From Campylobacterales bacterium (lineage in GTDB: Bacteria > Campylobacterota > Campylobacteria > Campylobacterales > QNZT01), in the NCBI GenBank assembly GCA_027023305.1, contig JALVVR010000047.1:32395-96394 (forward strand): DNA of 64,000 bases, read 5' to 3'. How positions within the stretch are numbered: position 1 is the stretch's first letter; each line of letters starts with the position of its first letter. Both the position numbers and the translations under genes were made by a program. Under the pieces are notes generated by a model. That model saw nothing but the letters and a program-made list of their open reading frames with translations, was not told the origin of the DNA and made no database searches. This document shows positions 17,894 through 26,412 of this stretch, one piece after another.

Positions 17894-18277
17894 ATGTTTA
17901 CTAAGATGTTTATAATTTTTGTACTATTTACCAATATATATATAAATGCTTCTACTATTCAAGAGAATATTTTAAAACTTCAGAGTACTCCAAAGCAAGA
18001 TAGATATAAAATAATGAATATGATAAAGTTAAAATTATCCAAAATGAATGCTCAGCAAAGATTTCAATCTATACAAAAACTTTTTCAAGCTATGAAGCAT
18101 AATAAGCATGATAATATTAATAATAAACCAATACATAATATACCAGTAGAACACCAAGATTTAAAAATAGATAAAAACAAAAATTTTCAAAATCATTTCA
18201 TGAAAAAAGGTGATAAACACTTTCCAAAAGATCATAAAAAATCTGGTTCTATGGGGCATAGAAGAGGTCATAAGTAG
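17894..18277 (+). CDS. small exported protein with His/Lys-rich tail
   Basis: This 127-residue protein has a signal peptide (about 1-20, cut after INA). A helical part (25-72) contains LSKMNAQQRFQSIQKLFQ, loosely reminiscent of the LTxxQ helices of CpxP/Spy periplasmic proteins. A low-complexity tail (75-127) is loaded with His and Lys and ends MGHRRGHK. The tail suggests metal binding. It lies directly between the kinase gene and the outer-membrane protein gene with no gap to the latter. I do not recognise a family. A periplasmic accessory or signal-modulating role in this two-component module is inferred from context. Confidence 0.6.
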   Translation: MFTKMFIIFVLFTNIYINASTIQENILKLQSTPKQDRYKIMNMIKLKLSKMNAQQRFQSIQKLFQAMKHNKHDNINNKPIHNIPVEHQDLKIDKNKNFQNHFMKKGDKHFPKDHKKSGSMGHRRGHK

Positions 18278-19045
18278 ATGGTAAAAATAGTTTTTTCTAT
18301 TTTATTTTGTGTAGCATTTTTAAAGGCAGATTTTATAGATGATGATATGGATGGAGTGTCAAATAAACTAGATCAATGCCCAAATACACCTTTTATGGCT
18401 CTTGTAGATAAAAATGGATGTGTAACAAAAAAGATTGATTTTGAAAAAGATAAGAGTTTAGATATATCTATTGGCTATTATCATGCAAAGATAGATGATA
18501 CTTATTCTCAAAATTCAAAATCTATAAATTTGATATATAGCTATGATAAATATACTTTTATTCTAAATAGTTCAAGATATGATATAAACCAAGTTGGTAG
18601 TGGTCAAGATGATACAACAATAGGGGCTTTTTATACATTTGATAACTCTATTTACTCTCAAATTGGAATGGGTGTATATCTGCCAACCTCAGATACAGTT
18701 GATAATAAAACTGACTACTTTATAAGAGCAAAATTTTTATATAGCAAAGAGCAGTTTGATACAACTTTTAGTTATACAAGAACTTTCATGAAAGATATAG
18801 GTACAGTTGATGCAAATTCTTATATTGTATCATTTGGATATAGCTTTTCGAATAAATTTTACTCATCATTGTCTTACAATAGTAGCGATTCTATCTATAC
18901 AGATAGTGGAAGGTTAAACTATTTATCTTTATACTTAGAATACTATCTTACAGATGATATATATATTTCAACAACTTACAGTGATGGTCAAAGCAGTGAT
19001 GCTAGTGATTATTCATACTCTTTTGATATAGGATATAAGTTTTAA
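18278..19045 (+). CDS. outer-membrane beta-barrel protein with thrombospondin type 3-like motif
   Basis: This 255-residue protein has a signal peptide (about 1-18), then an acidic calcium-binding motif, DDDMDGVSNKLDQCPNTP, with the paired cysteines (C34, C47) of a thrombospondin type 3 repeat. The remaining 200 residues alternate in short strands rich in Tyr, Ser and Thr (IDISYGYYHAK-like character, YSFSNKFYSSLSYNSS) and end in F (GYKF), as outer-membrane barrels do. It starts at the base after the previous stop, so the two are translationally linked. It may be a small transport or sensor barrel serving the same stimulus as the two-component system. The exact function is unknown. Confidence 0.7.
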   Translation: MVKIVFSILFCVAFLKADFIDDDMDGVSNKLDQCPNTPFMALVDKNGCVTKKIDFEKDKSLDISIGYYHAKIDDTYSQNSKSINLIYSYDKYTFILNSSRYDINQVGSGQDDTTIGAFYTFDNSIYSQIGMGVYLPTSDTVDNKTDYFIRAKFLYSKEQFDTTFSYTRTFMKDIGTVDANSYIVSFGYSFSNKFYSSLSYNSSDSIYTDSGRLNYLSLYLEYYLTDDIYISTTYSDGQSSDASDYSYSFDIGYKF

Positions 19046-19128
19046 TCCAATCATAACTTACAAAGTTAATACTTAGGTAATACTTATATTTTATAATTAA
19101 AATCTAAATTTAATTAATGGAGTAATTT

Positions 19129-20964
19129 ATGAAAAAATATATAAAATATGGTGCTATCTCTTTCATAGCTTCAACTATATTAGCTGGTTGTGGTGGTGGT
19201 AGTACAGGTGTAAATAGTAATACAATAGGAACAGCAAGTTATCTTGATTCAGAAGTTGAAGGTGTAAGTTATAAGTGTGGATCAGTTGAGGGAGTAACTG
19301 ATGAAAATGGTACTTTTAAATTTGAGAGTGGAAAAGAGTGTAACTTCTATATAGGAGATATAGCTTTAAGAAAGATAGATGCATCTTTGTTGGCTGATGG
19401 TAAAGAAATTATAGAGGATAATGCAACTATAGCCGCATTTTTACAAACTATAGATGTTGATGGAAATGCTACAAACGGTATAGATATAGATAAAGATGTA
19501 GTTGATACTTTAAAAACAGAGGGAATAGCACATGTTCCAGAAAATGAGACTCAGTTAACAGATGTATGGACTACTTTAAAACAAAAAAATAGTAAGTATA
19601 AAGGTAAATTAGTTGATAAAATCAAAGCGATGGAACATGTTGAAGAGACAAAAAGAAAACATATAAAAGATTATAATGGTACTCATGAAAATGAGAGTGT
19701 AATTGCTTGGTTTGGAGATAAAGAAAATAATCGTATAGATGTTGTTGATGTAAAAAATATGCAAGTTATAGATGAGATTTCAACAGGACATCAAAAAACC
19801 TATGCAGCTGAAGTTGTTAAAGTTCATGGAGAACATACTAAAACACCAAAAATGTATATAGATAATCGTGGTAGTGATGCTATAGATGTACTTGACCCAT
19901 CTACAAAAGAGATTGTTAAAACTATAGATTTACCATTTCATCCTAGAAGTATCGCAGTAAATGAAGATACTGGATTAGTTGCAGTATCTGGTGTTGATAA
20001 ACCAATGACAGCTATAATTGATTCAAAAACTGATACACTTATAGCCAGTGTAGGGGATAATAATGTAACTTATCCTGTAACAAGTGGACATAGTTATGTT
20101 TCAAGTGGAACTCTTGCTTGTGGGCATCCAGAATGGTTAGATGAGAGCCATTTTGTACTATTAGATAGACAAAATAAGCAGATAAAAACTTATAAAATAT
20201 ATAAAGATACAGATGGAAATTGGCAAACTTCTTTGTTAAATGTAGTTAATACACCTTCTCCTATTCATAACTTGATTCCACCAAAAATTCACGGAGAAGT
20301 AGGTCATAAGATAACAGAGCATAATGAAGGAGAGCATAAAGGCAGAAGAAAACATATGGGTAAAGATAGATACTCAACTGTTTTTTATGCAACTGCAGAG
20401 GGTGCGACTGATGTATATCCTTCAGTGTTAAAGCTTGAGTTTGATGAAAATAGTGGACTTAAAATAGTAGATAATTTAGAAATCAAAAAAGATGGTTTAT
20501 CTGCTAATGTTATGGGAGTGCATCACTTAAATTTTATGAAAGATAAAAAACATATATATGTAGGTTCTGATGAAGGTAATCTTTTTATCGTAGATTATTC
20601 ACAAACACCTATGAAAATAGAAAAAATTATACCAGCTGGAAAAGGGGCAGGTCATACAGCAGAGTTTAAACATGGAAATATAGCAGTTGTTATAAATCAT
20701 AAAGATAGATTTATAACACTAATGAATACATCAACAAATACAAAAATAGCAGATATAAATGTAAGTGAAGTTGATAATTCATTGATAGGAAATGTTCAAA
20801 CTCAAGCACATCCACAATATTATTTTAGTCCAGATGGAAAATATTTCTATCTATTTCTTACTGAAGAGGGAGAGCTTGTAAAAGTTTCTTTAGAAGATAA
20901 AGAGGTTGTAGAGAGATTAAATATAGGTGGAAAGATAGCTATGGGTTCATTTGTAGGAGAGTAA
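19129..20964 (+). CDS. His-rich beta-propeller lipoprotein
   Basis: This 611-residue protein has a lipoprotein signal (STILAGCGGG, lipid cysteine at 21). The N-terminal domain (about 38-150) includes EGVSYKCGSVEGVTDENG, with two cysteines, and resembles a common N-terminal module of marine Proteobacteria lipoproteins. From about 190 onward it is a YVTN/YncE-like beta-propeller (IDVLDPSTKEIVKTIDLP, HIYVGSDEGNLFIVD). His residues cluster at about 375-410 (IHGEVGHKITEHNEGEHKG) and at VMGVHHLNF and AGHTAEFKH, a pattern seen in periplasmic metal-binding propellers such as AztD. It has its own 83-base upstream gap and ends at a terminator. Metal handling is inferred. Confidence 0.7.
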   Translation: MKKYIKYGAISFIASTILAGCGGGSTGVNSNTIGTASYLDSEVEGVSYKCGSVEGVTDENGTFKFESGKECNFYIGDIALRKIDASLLADGKEIIEDNATIAAFLQTIDVDGNATNGIDIDKDVVDTLKTEGIAHVPENETQLTDVWTTLKQKNSKYKGKLVDKIKAMEHVEETKRKHIKDYNGTHENESVIAWFGDKENNRIDVVDVKNMQVIDEISTGHQKTYAAEVVKVHGEHTKTPKMYIDNRGSDAIDVLDPSTKEIVKTIDLPFHPRSIAVNEDTGLVAVSGVDKPMTAIIDSKTDTLIASVGDNNVTYPVTSGHSYVSSGTLACGHPEWLDESHFVLLDRQNKQIKTYKIYKDTDGNWQTSLLNVVNTPSPIHNLIPPKIHGEVGHKITEHNEGEHKGRRKHMGKDRYSTVFYATAEGATDVYPSVLKLEFDENSGLKIVDNLEIKKDGLSANVMGVHHLNFMKDKKHIYVGSDEGNLFIVDYSQTPMKIEKIIPAGKGAGHTAEFKHGNIAVVINHKDRFITLMNTSTNTKIADINVSEVDNSLIGNVQTQAHPQYYFSPDGKYFYLFLTEEGELVKVSLEDKEVVERLNIGGKIAMGSFVGE

Positions 20965-20972
20965 TTTTCTTA

Positions 20973-20993
20973 GAGGGAGTCTAAAACTCCCTC
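20973..20993 (+). terminator. Intrinsic terminator after the beta-propeller lipoprotein
   Basis: GAGGGAGT, loop CTAAA, ACTCCCTC forms a perfect 8-bp GC-containing stem eight bases after the stop codon, followed by AATTATATTTCATTTT. It separates the envelope module from rmuC. Confidence 0.7.
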
Positions 20994-21054
20994 AATTATA
21001 TTTCATTTTGAAATATATCTTTGTTTGTGAGGATAAATTTGCTAAAATACTTTC

Positions 21055-22215
21055 ATGAATAAAGAAGTATTAGATATAAGTTTGGGATTTTTGTTGGGTT
21101 TTATTGTTAGTGGTGGGGTGTTTTACTACTTTTATTTTCGCTTAGATAAAAAGAGTGTTCTTATAAAAGATAAGTTGAAAGAGTTTTACTTTGAAAATAG
21201 ACTTTTGAGTGAAAAGTTAGAGAATCATGAAAATCTAAAAGATGAGTTTAAAGCTGTTAGTTCTTCACTTTTAAATGAAAGCTCTAACTTTTTAGTTCAA
21301 AACTCTACTAAAAATCTAAACCTTCTCCTAACTCCATTTAAACAGAGTGTGGAAGAGTTCAGTAATAGTATCAAAAACTACTATATAAATGAAACAAAAG
21401 AGAGATTTCACTTAACCAAAGAGGTACAAAACTTAAACTCTTTAAATACCAAACTAGCAGAGGAATCAAACAGACTTACAAAAGCTCTAAAGGGAGATAA
21501 TAAGTTTCAAGGAAGTTGGGGAGAGTTTATCTTGGAGAGTGTTTTGGAAAAATCAGGTCTTAGAGAGGGATTTGAGTATGAAACTCAAAGTAGTTTTAAA
21601 AGTCATGATAAACTATATAGACCAGATGTAGTTATAAAGTTACCTAAAAATAGAGAGATTATCATTGACTCAAAAGTTTCGTTAAAAGATTATGAAATTT
21701 ATATAAATGATGGAAATCATGATGCGATGCAAAGACATATAAATTCTATAAAAAATCATATAAAAGGCTTATCTTCTAAAAGTTATGAAAAGTTAGATGG
21801 AGTTGATAGTATAGAGCTTGTTTTGATGTTTATACCTATTGAGTCTGCATTTATTGAAGCTTTAAGAGAAGATAGTGGGCTTTTTGATTTTGCTTATAGT
21901 AAAAATATTATTTTAGTCTCTCCAACAACTCTTATAACAGTTTTAAAAACGGTAGAGTATAGTTGGCAAAAGTATTTTCAAGATAAAAATACAAAAGAGA
22001 TAGTTAAAAAAGCAAACTATCTGTATGATAAATTTCAAGGTTTTTTAAATGATATGAGTATCGTAGATAGTAGTTTAAAAAAGGCTCAAAACTCTTACGA
22101 AGAAGCCTTTAAAAAACTATCCACTGGAAAAGGAAATATCTTAAAAACTACAAATGATTTAAAAGAATTAATCCATTTTTCTAATAACAGTTCCGATACC
22201 ATCGCTAGTAAATAA
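21055..22215 (+). CDS. rmuC: DNA recombination protein RmuC
   Basis: This 386-residue protein has one N-terminal transmembrane segment (about 7-27), a long coiled coil (about 30-150) and the RmuC nuclease-like domain. Landmarks are FQGSWGEFILESVLEKSGLR (about 156-175), the PD-(D/E)xK-type core RPDVVIKLP...IIIDSKVSL (about 195-215) and YSWQKYFQDKNTKEI. RmuC limits recombination between inverted repeats. Its last 48 bases overlap the convergent argB gene, so both C-termini are encoded by the same DNA. Confidence 0.92.
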   Translation: MNKEVLDISLGFLLGFIVSGGVFYYFYFRLDKKSVLIKDKLKEFYFENRLLSEKLENHENLKDEFKAVSSSLLNESSNFLVQNSTKNLNLLLTPFKQSVEEFSNSIKNYYINETKERFHLTKEVQNLNSLNTKLAEESNRLTKALKGDNKFQGSWGEFILESVLEKSGLREGFEYETQSSFKSHDKLYRPDVVIKLPKNREIIIDSKVSLKDYEIYINDGNHDAMQRHINSIKNHIKGLSSKSYEKLDGVDSIELVLMFIPIESAFIEALREDSGLFDFAYSKNIILVSPTTLITVLKTVEYSWQKYFQDKNTKEIVKKANYLYDKFQGFLNDMSIVDSSLKKAQNSYEEAFKKLSTGKGNILKTTNDLKELIHFSNNSSDTIASK

Positions 22216-23025
22216 CTCTAGTAAAATAGAGTGTTCAACTCTACCATCTATGATGTGGGCTTTTTGTACTTCACCATTTATTGCTTCTAAACAAGCCATA
22301 ACTTTTGGAATCATACCTCCACTTATGGTTTCATCCTCTATCAAAGAGTCAATATCTCTTTTATATAGAGTTGAGATGAGATTTTTCTCTTTATCTAGTA
22401 CTCCTGCAGTATCAGTTAAAAATACTACTTTTTTTGCATTTAGTGCTACTGAGATTTTACTAGCTGCTAAGTCTGCATTTATGTTATATCCTACATGACC
22501 TAAGCTTTCACCACTTGCAATAGGTGCGATAACTGGGATGAACTTTTCATCTAAGAGTTTTTGTAAAACTTGGCTATCAACAGAAGTTATATTTCCTGTA
22601 TATCCAAAAGCTCCATCATCTTTCGGAATCGCTTTTAAAAATCCTGCATCTTTTCCACTTATACCGATAGCTTTTGCTCCATGAGAGTTCAAAAGTGATG
22701 TTATTTCTTTGTTTATAAGTCCACTTAAAACCATCTCAACAACTTCCATGTTCTCTTTTGTTGTTACTCTTTGTCCATCTTTAAACTGGGTTTTTATGTT
22801 TAGTTTTTCAAGGTATTCATTTATTCTCTTACCACCACCGTGGACTATAACGGGTTTTAATCCTACAAGGTAAAGTAGAACTATATCTTTTGCAAATTGC
22901 TCTTTTAGGTGTGGTTGGGTTTGAGCAGCTCCTCCGTATTTTATAACTACTGTTTGGTTTCTAAACTCTTTTATAAATGGAAAGGCATCAAGTAGAGTGT
23001 TTGCTACTTCAATCTTTTTTTGCAT
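22168..23025 (-). CDS. argB: acetylglutamate kinase
   Basis: This 285-residue protein has the amino-acid-kinase fold signatures FRNQTVVIKYGGAA near the N-terminus, PVIVHGGGKRINEYL (about 58-72), the N-acetylglutamate-site stretch GHVGYNINADLAASKIS, and VVFLTDTAGVLD. ArgB phosphorylates N-acetylglutamate in arginine synthesis. Its start overlaps the end of lpxK by 17 bases, and its end overlaps the convergent rmuC gene by 48 bases. It is the last gene of a long minus-strand run that begins at aroB. Confidence 0.96.
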   Translation of the reverse strand: MQKKIEVANTLLDAFPFIKEFRNQTVVIKYGGAAQTQPHLKEQFAKDIVLLYLVGLKPVIVHGGGKRINEYLEKLNIKTQFKDGQRVTTKENMEVVEMVLSGLINKEITSLLNSHGAKAIGISGKDAGFLKAIPKDDGAFGYTGNITSVDSQVLQKLLDEKFIPVIAPIASGESLGHVGYNINADLAASKISVALNAKKVVFLTDTAGVLDKEKNLISTLYKRDIDSLIEDETISGGMIPKVMACLEAINGEVQKAHIIDGRVEHSILLELFTSDGIGTVIRKMD

Positions 23026-23914
23026 CTGGTATCCTTATCTCTTTTTTAAATACTATTTTTAACTTCATGATAGAAAGGTTAAGATTATACTTTTTTAACT
23101 TTACTTCATCTTTAGTTGTTGTTAAAATAGAAGTTGGATTATATTTTTTTATTAAATCATCTATAAACTTTTTTGAAAAATCACTATGGTCGGGCAGGGT
23201 TATTTTAGTTATATCTTTTGGGAGGTATTTATCTAATCTCCCAGGTTTAGATATAGCAGTTAAAAATATCATATTTTTAGTTGGTTTTTGTATCTCAACT
23301 TCTCTTTTAAAGTCAATATCCTCTTCTAAAATCAAATCTGCATACTTGTAAAAGAAAGGAGGAAACCTATATGCACCAGAGGGGAGGGAAAATGGAAGAA
23401 GTCTTTGGTTAGGTTTTAAAAGTATATCAAACTTTTTAATCCCAAACTTTGAAAAGCCATCATCTAAGAAGATGATTTTTGCTCCTAATTCTTTTGCTTT
23501 TTTGATGCCTTTAACTCTATCTTCACTTACTATAACAGTTGCTTCTTTTAAAGAGGTAGCATAGAGCATCGCTTCATCACCACTTGTTTTGGTATCTGTT
23601 TTTATTTCTTTGTTTTGAGAAACTACAACTAAACCTTTTGAAACTCTTTTATAACCTCTTAGAATTATGGCTACATCTTTGTAATTTTTTGCTAATTCAA
23701 TAGTTATAGGAGTTTTTCCACTTCCACCTACTATCAGATTTCCTACACTTACTATCGGAATGTGAAAATCTATTGGGTTTGAAATAAATTTTTTTATACA
23801 GACTAAAAGGATATATATAACAGATATTGGAAGTAGTAAAAAAGCTACTATCTTTTGAAAAGTGGATGGGTAGAAGAGGTATCTCTCTACCCAAAAGTGG
23901 ATTTTAGACTCTAT
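23009..23914 (-). CDS. lpxK: tetraacyldisaccharide 4'-kinase LpxK (apparent ATA start)
   Basis: LpxK phosphorylates lipid A disaccharide at the inner membrane. The frame reads FWVERYLFYPSTFQKI, then a membrane segment (VAFLLLPISVIYILLVCI), then the P-loop SVGNLIVGGSGKTPIT and ILRGYKR. IIFLDDGFSKFGI and LPSGAYRFPP follow. No ATG, GTG or TTG lies in this frame before the P-loop; the first is ATG at 23569, far inside the kinase. Between the upstream in-frame stop and the conserved start, ATA at 23914 has GAGGT eight bases upstream and gives a 301-residue protein of normal length. It overlaps the aminotransferase gene by 11 bases. Identity is firm; the ATA start is inferred. Confidence 0.85.
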   Translation of the reverse strand: MESKIHFWVERYLFYPSTFQKIVAFLLLPISVIYILLVCIKKFISNPIDFHIPIVSVGNLIVGGSGKTPITIELAKNYKDVAIILRGYKRVSKGLVVVSQNKEIKTDTKTSGDEAMLYATSLKEATVIVSEDRVKGIKKAKELGAKIIFLDDGFSKFGIKKFDILLKPNQRLLPFSLPSGAYRFPPFFYKYADLILEEDIDFKREVEIQKPTKNMIFLTAISKPGRLDKYLPKDITKITLPDHSDFSKKFIDDLIKKYNPTSILTTTKDEVKLKKYNLNLSIMKLKIVFKKEIRIPDAKKD

Positions 23915-25040
23915 TGTTAGCTACCTCATTTATGACTTTACATACATATTTTACATCATCATTGCTCATTTTTGCATAGCAGGGAATTGAGAGGATTTGT
24001 TGGTAAGTTGTAAGAGCTACTGGAAAAGCATTTACTTTTAGAGAGTATTTTTGCTTATAGTATGTTATAAGGTGTAGAGGTACATAGAAAAGTCCTGTAT
24101 ATACTCCTTTATCTCTTAGATGTCTCGCAAAATCATCTCTATTTTTATCTATTTTTATAGTATAAAGTCCATAAGTATGATTAGGAGTTACTTTTGGAAG
24201 AGTAATATGAGGTGTATCTTTTAGCTCTAGTTGATAAATCTTAGCTATTTCTTGTCTTCTTTTTATAATCTCTTCTACTTTTTGAAGTTTTGCTATAGCA
24301 AAAGCAGCTTCTAGTTCACTAGTGTCGTATTTTATACCTATCTCGTTAATATCATAAACATACCCTAAAGTACCACTTAAATCCCACTCTTTTGAGACTA
24401 TACCATGATGACGAAGAAGTACTGCTTTTTCATATAACTTTTTATCGTTTGTCGTAATGATACCACAGTTTATGATAGGATTTTTTAGATTTGATCCAAA
24501 AGAAAAAGTTGTTAAATCTCCTCCTGTGTTTCCTATCATATTGTCATGATATTTTGCTCCTAAAGATGTAGAAGCATCTTCGATAACTTTTATTTTGTTT
24601 TCTTTTGCTATTTTGTATATTTCATTAAGCTCAGCACTAACTCCACCTATATGGCTAACTACTACAGCCTTTAGTTTTTTATGTTTATGTTCTACTAAAG
24701 CTTTTTTTAGTGCATCTACACTCATGTTAAAGCTTTCACCTTCTATATCAACAAATATAGGCTCTGCATCAAAGTGCCTAACTGCTTCAGCGATAGCTGG
24801 ATGAGAGTTTACGGAGCAGAGGATTTTATCTCCTCTTTTAAGACCTAATGCAAACATACTAAGGTGAATTGCTCCACTCCAGCTTGAAGTTGAGATAGCA
24901 TATTCACTACCAGTAAACTCACACATTAAATCTTCTAGTTCTTCTATCTTTGAAGCTCCTTTTAGCTTTAGAACCTCGGATACTAAGCTCTCTTCACTTT
25001 TGTCTATATGTGGTACATAAAAAGGTATCTCTCTCATCAT
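23904..25040 (-). CDS. DegT/DnrJ/EryC1/StrS-family aminotransferase
   Basis: This 378-residue PLP-dependent sugar aminotransferase starts MMREIPFYVPHIDKSEES and has the substrate and PLP stretches STSSWSGAIHLSMFALGL, VVVSHIGGVSAEL and VIEDASTSLGAKY. The candidate PLP lysine is in TTFSFGSNLKNPIINCG. In relatives this region reads S-F-x-x-x-K followed by GEGG; here the lysine is shifted by one and GEGG is replaced by INCG. The C-terminal GLYTIKIDKNRDDFARHL and TGLFYVPLHL are typical. It probably aminates a nucleotide sugar for surface glycans or flagellin modification. It lies between nadE and lpxK in a tight operon; the substrate is unknown. Confidence 0.85.
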   Translation of the reverse strand: MMREIPFYVPHIDKSEESLVSEVLKLKGASKIEELEDLMCEFTGSEYAISTSSWSGAIHLSMFALGLKRGDKILCSVNSHPAIAEAVRHFDAEPIFVDIEGESFNMSVDALKKALVEHKHKKLKAVVVSHIGGVSAELNEIYKIAKENKIKVIEDASTSLGAKYHDNMIGNTGGDLTTFSFGSNLKNPIINCGIITTNDKKLYEKAVLLRHHGIVSKEWDLSGTLGYVYDINEIGIKYDTSELEAAFAIAKLQKVEEIIKRRQEIAKIYQLELKDTPHITLPKVTPNHTYGLYTIKIDKNRDDFARHLRDKGVYTGLFYVPLHLITYYKQKYSLKVNAFPVALTTYQQILSIPCYAKMSNDDVKYVCKVINEVANNRV

Positions 25041-25045
25041 CTCTC

Positions 25046-25846
25046 CTAAAGTTTTACATCTCTTGGATATAGAAAATCTATTCCAATAGTTCTTTTTGTT
25101 ATTTTAGCAATAATAGCCATCTTTCTTTTAAACTGATTTGCATAAATCATCTTGTCAAGTTTTAAAACAAGCTCTTTATCAAAGCCTTTTTTTATAACTT
25201 CATTTGGGCTAAGTCTGTTTTCAACTAACTGAAAAAAAACTTCATCAATCTGTTTATAAGTATAGCCTAATTCTTCCTCATCACTTTGTCCTTCCCACAA
25301 ATCAGCAGAAGGTGGCTTTGAAATGATACTTTTTGTAACTCCTAAATGCTTAGCAAACTCAAAAATCTCACTTTTATAAAGATCTCCGATAGGATTTATG
25401 GCACTTGCTAAATCACCATACCAAGTCCCATAACCTAAAAGTATCTCACTTTTGTTGCTTGTGCCTAAAACCAAGGAGTTATATTTTGCTGATTGGTCAA
25501 AAAGTATAGACATCCTGATTCTTGCACTAAAGTTTCCTACTCTTAAGCTTGTTGAATTTTGATTTTCGCTATATGCTTCTATGATGTTTTTTATCTCTAT
25601 GATTTCGTAGTCTATGTCAAATTTTTCACAGAGCTCTATAGCATCAGTGATAGAAGAGTCACTAGAAAACTGTGATGGCAGAAGTATAGCTTTTAAGTTT
25701 TTGCCAAAAGCCTTTTTTGCCAAAAGAGCAACAACAGCAGAGTCTAAACCACCACTTAAACCTAAAACTACACCTTTAAGTCCAGTTTTATAAGTTTCTT
25801 GCTTTAAAAAATCTACTAAATACTCTTCTAGATAATCCCATTTCAT
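25046..25846 (-). CDS. nadE: NAD+ synthase (ammonia-dependent)
   Basis: This 266-residue protein lacks a glutaminase domain, so it uses ammonia or a separate donor. The ATP-pyrophosphatase P-loop is VLGLSGGLDSAVVALLA (about 26-42), followed by LGTSNKSEILLGYGTWYGD, KSEIFEFAKHLG and PPSADLWEGQSDEEELG, all NadE landmarks. It amidates nicotinate adenine dinucleotide to NAD+. It is five bases upstream of the aminotransferase gene in the same operon; nadE and lpxK are also neighbours in Campylobacter. Confidence 0.95.
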   Translation of the reverse strand: MKWDYLEEYLVDFLKQETYKTGLKGVVLGLSGGLDSAVVALLAKKAFGKNLKAILLPSQFSSDSSITDAIELCEKFDIDYEIIEIKNIIEAYSENQNSTSLRVGNFSARIRMSILFDQSAKYNSLVLGTSNKSEILLGYGTWYGDLASAINPIGDLYKSEIFEFAKHLGVTKSIISKPPSADLWEGQSDEEELGYTYKQIDEVFFQLVENRLSPNEVIKKGFDKELVLKLDKMIYANQFKRKMAIIAKITKRTIGIDFLYPRDVKL

Positions 25847-25881
25847 TTAATCATGATATTAAAGTTTTGGTAAAGGTTTGC

Positions 25882-26412
25882 TTACTTACCTTTAGGTCTA
25901 AAAATCTTTATAACTTCTTCATCAGCTTCCATAAAGTTTCCACCTATCAAATCTATACAGTATGGGACTGCTGGGAAAACTGCATCTAAACACTCTCTTA
26001 TGGATTTTGGTTTTCCTGGGAGGTTTATGATAAGCGATTTGTCTTTTATACCAGCAGATTGCCTTGATAGGATGGCTGTTGGGACATATTTTAAGCTTAC
26101 TGCTCTCATCTGTTCTCCAAAACCTGGGAGCATTTTATCGCAGATATTTTCAGTGGCTTCTGGGGTTACATCTCTTGGGGCTGGTCCTGTTCCTCCTGTG
26201 GTTACTATAAGGTCACATTTTAGTTTCACTAGCTCAATCATGGTTTTTTCTATCAACTCTTGCTCATCAGCTATACATCTGTATTCAAATTCAAGAGGAT
26301 TTTTTAGGTACTCTTCCATAGTGTCTTTTATAGCTACTCCTGATATATCTTCGTATATGCCTTGACTTGCTCTGTCTGATGCTGTTATAATTCCTATTTT
26401 TATGGTTTGCAT
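25882..26412 (-). CDS. mogA: molybdopterin adenylyltransferase (MogA/MoaB family)
   Basis: This 176-residue protein has the MoCF-biosynthesis fold: GIITASDRASQGIYEDISG at the N-terminus, LIVTTGGTGPAPRDVTPEA (about 70-88), and the C-terminal LIINLPGKPKSIRECL. MogA activates molybdopterin by adenylation before metal insertion, serving Mo enzymes. MoaB is a close relative; the TTGGTGPxPRD and LPGKPKS forms fit MogA. Its start overlaps bioV by 13 bases. Confidence 0.9.
   Translation of the reverse strand: MQTIKIGIITASDRASQGIYEDISGVAIKDTMEEYLKNPLEFEYRCIADEQELIEKTMIELVKLKCDLIVTTGGTGPAPRDVTPEATENICDKMLPGFGEQMRAVSLKYVPTAILSRQSAGIKDKSLIINLPGKPKSIRECLDAVFPAVPYCIDLIGGNFMEADEEVIKIFRPKGK

Noticed and set aside
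23009..23569. lpxK as a truncated pseudogene starting at ATG 23569
   Set aside because: The upstream region in the same frame encodes the P-loop and membrane helix without any stop, so the gene is intact if it starts at ATA 23914.
23697..23894. Open frame of 65 codons on the minus strand before the visible lpxK ATG
   Set aside because: It is in a different frame from the LpxK N-terminal domain, which is intact and continuous in its own frame; it is a shadow and not evidence of a frameshift.
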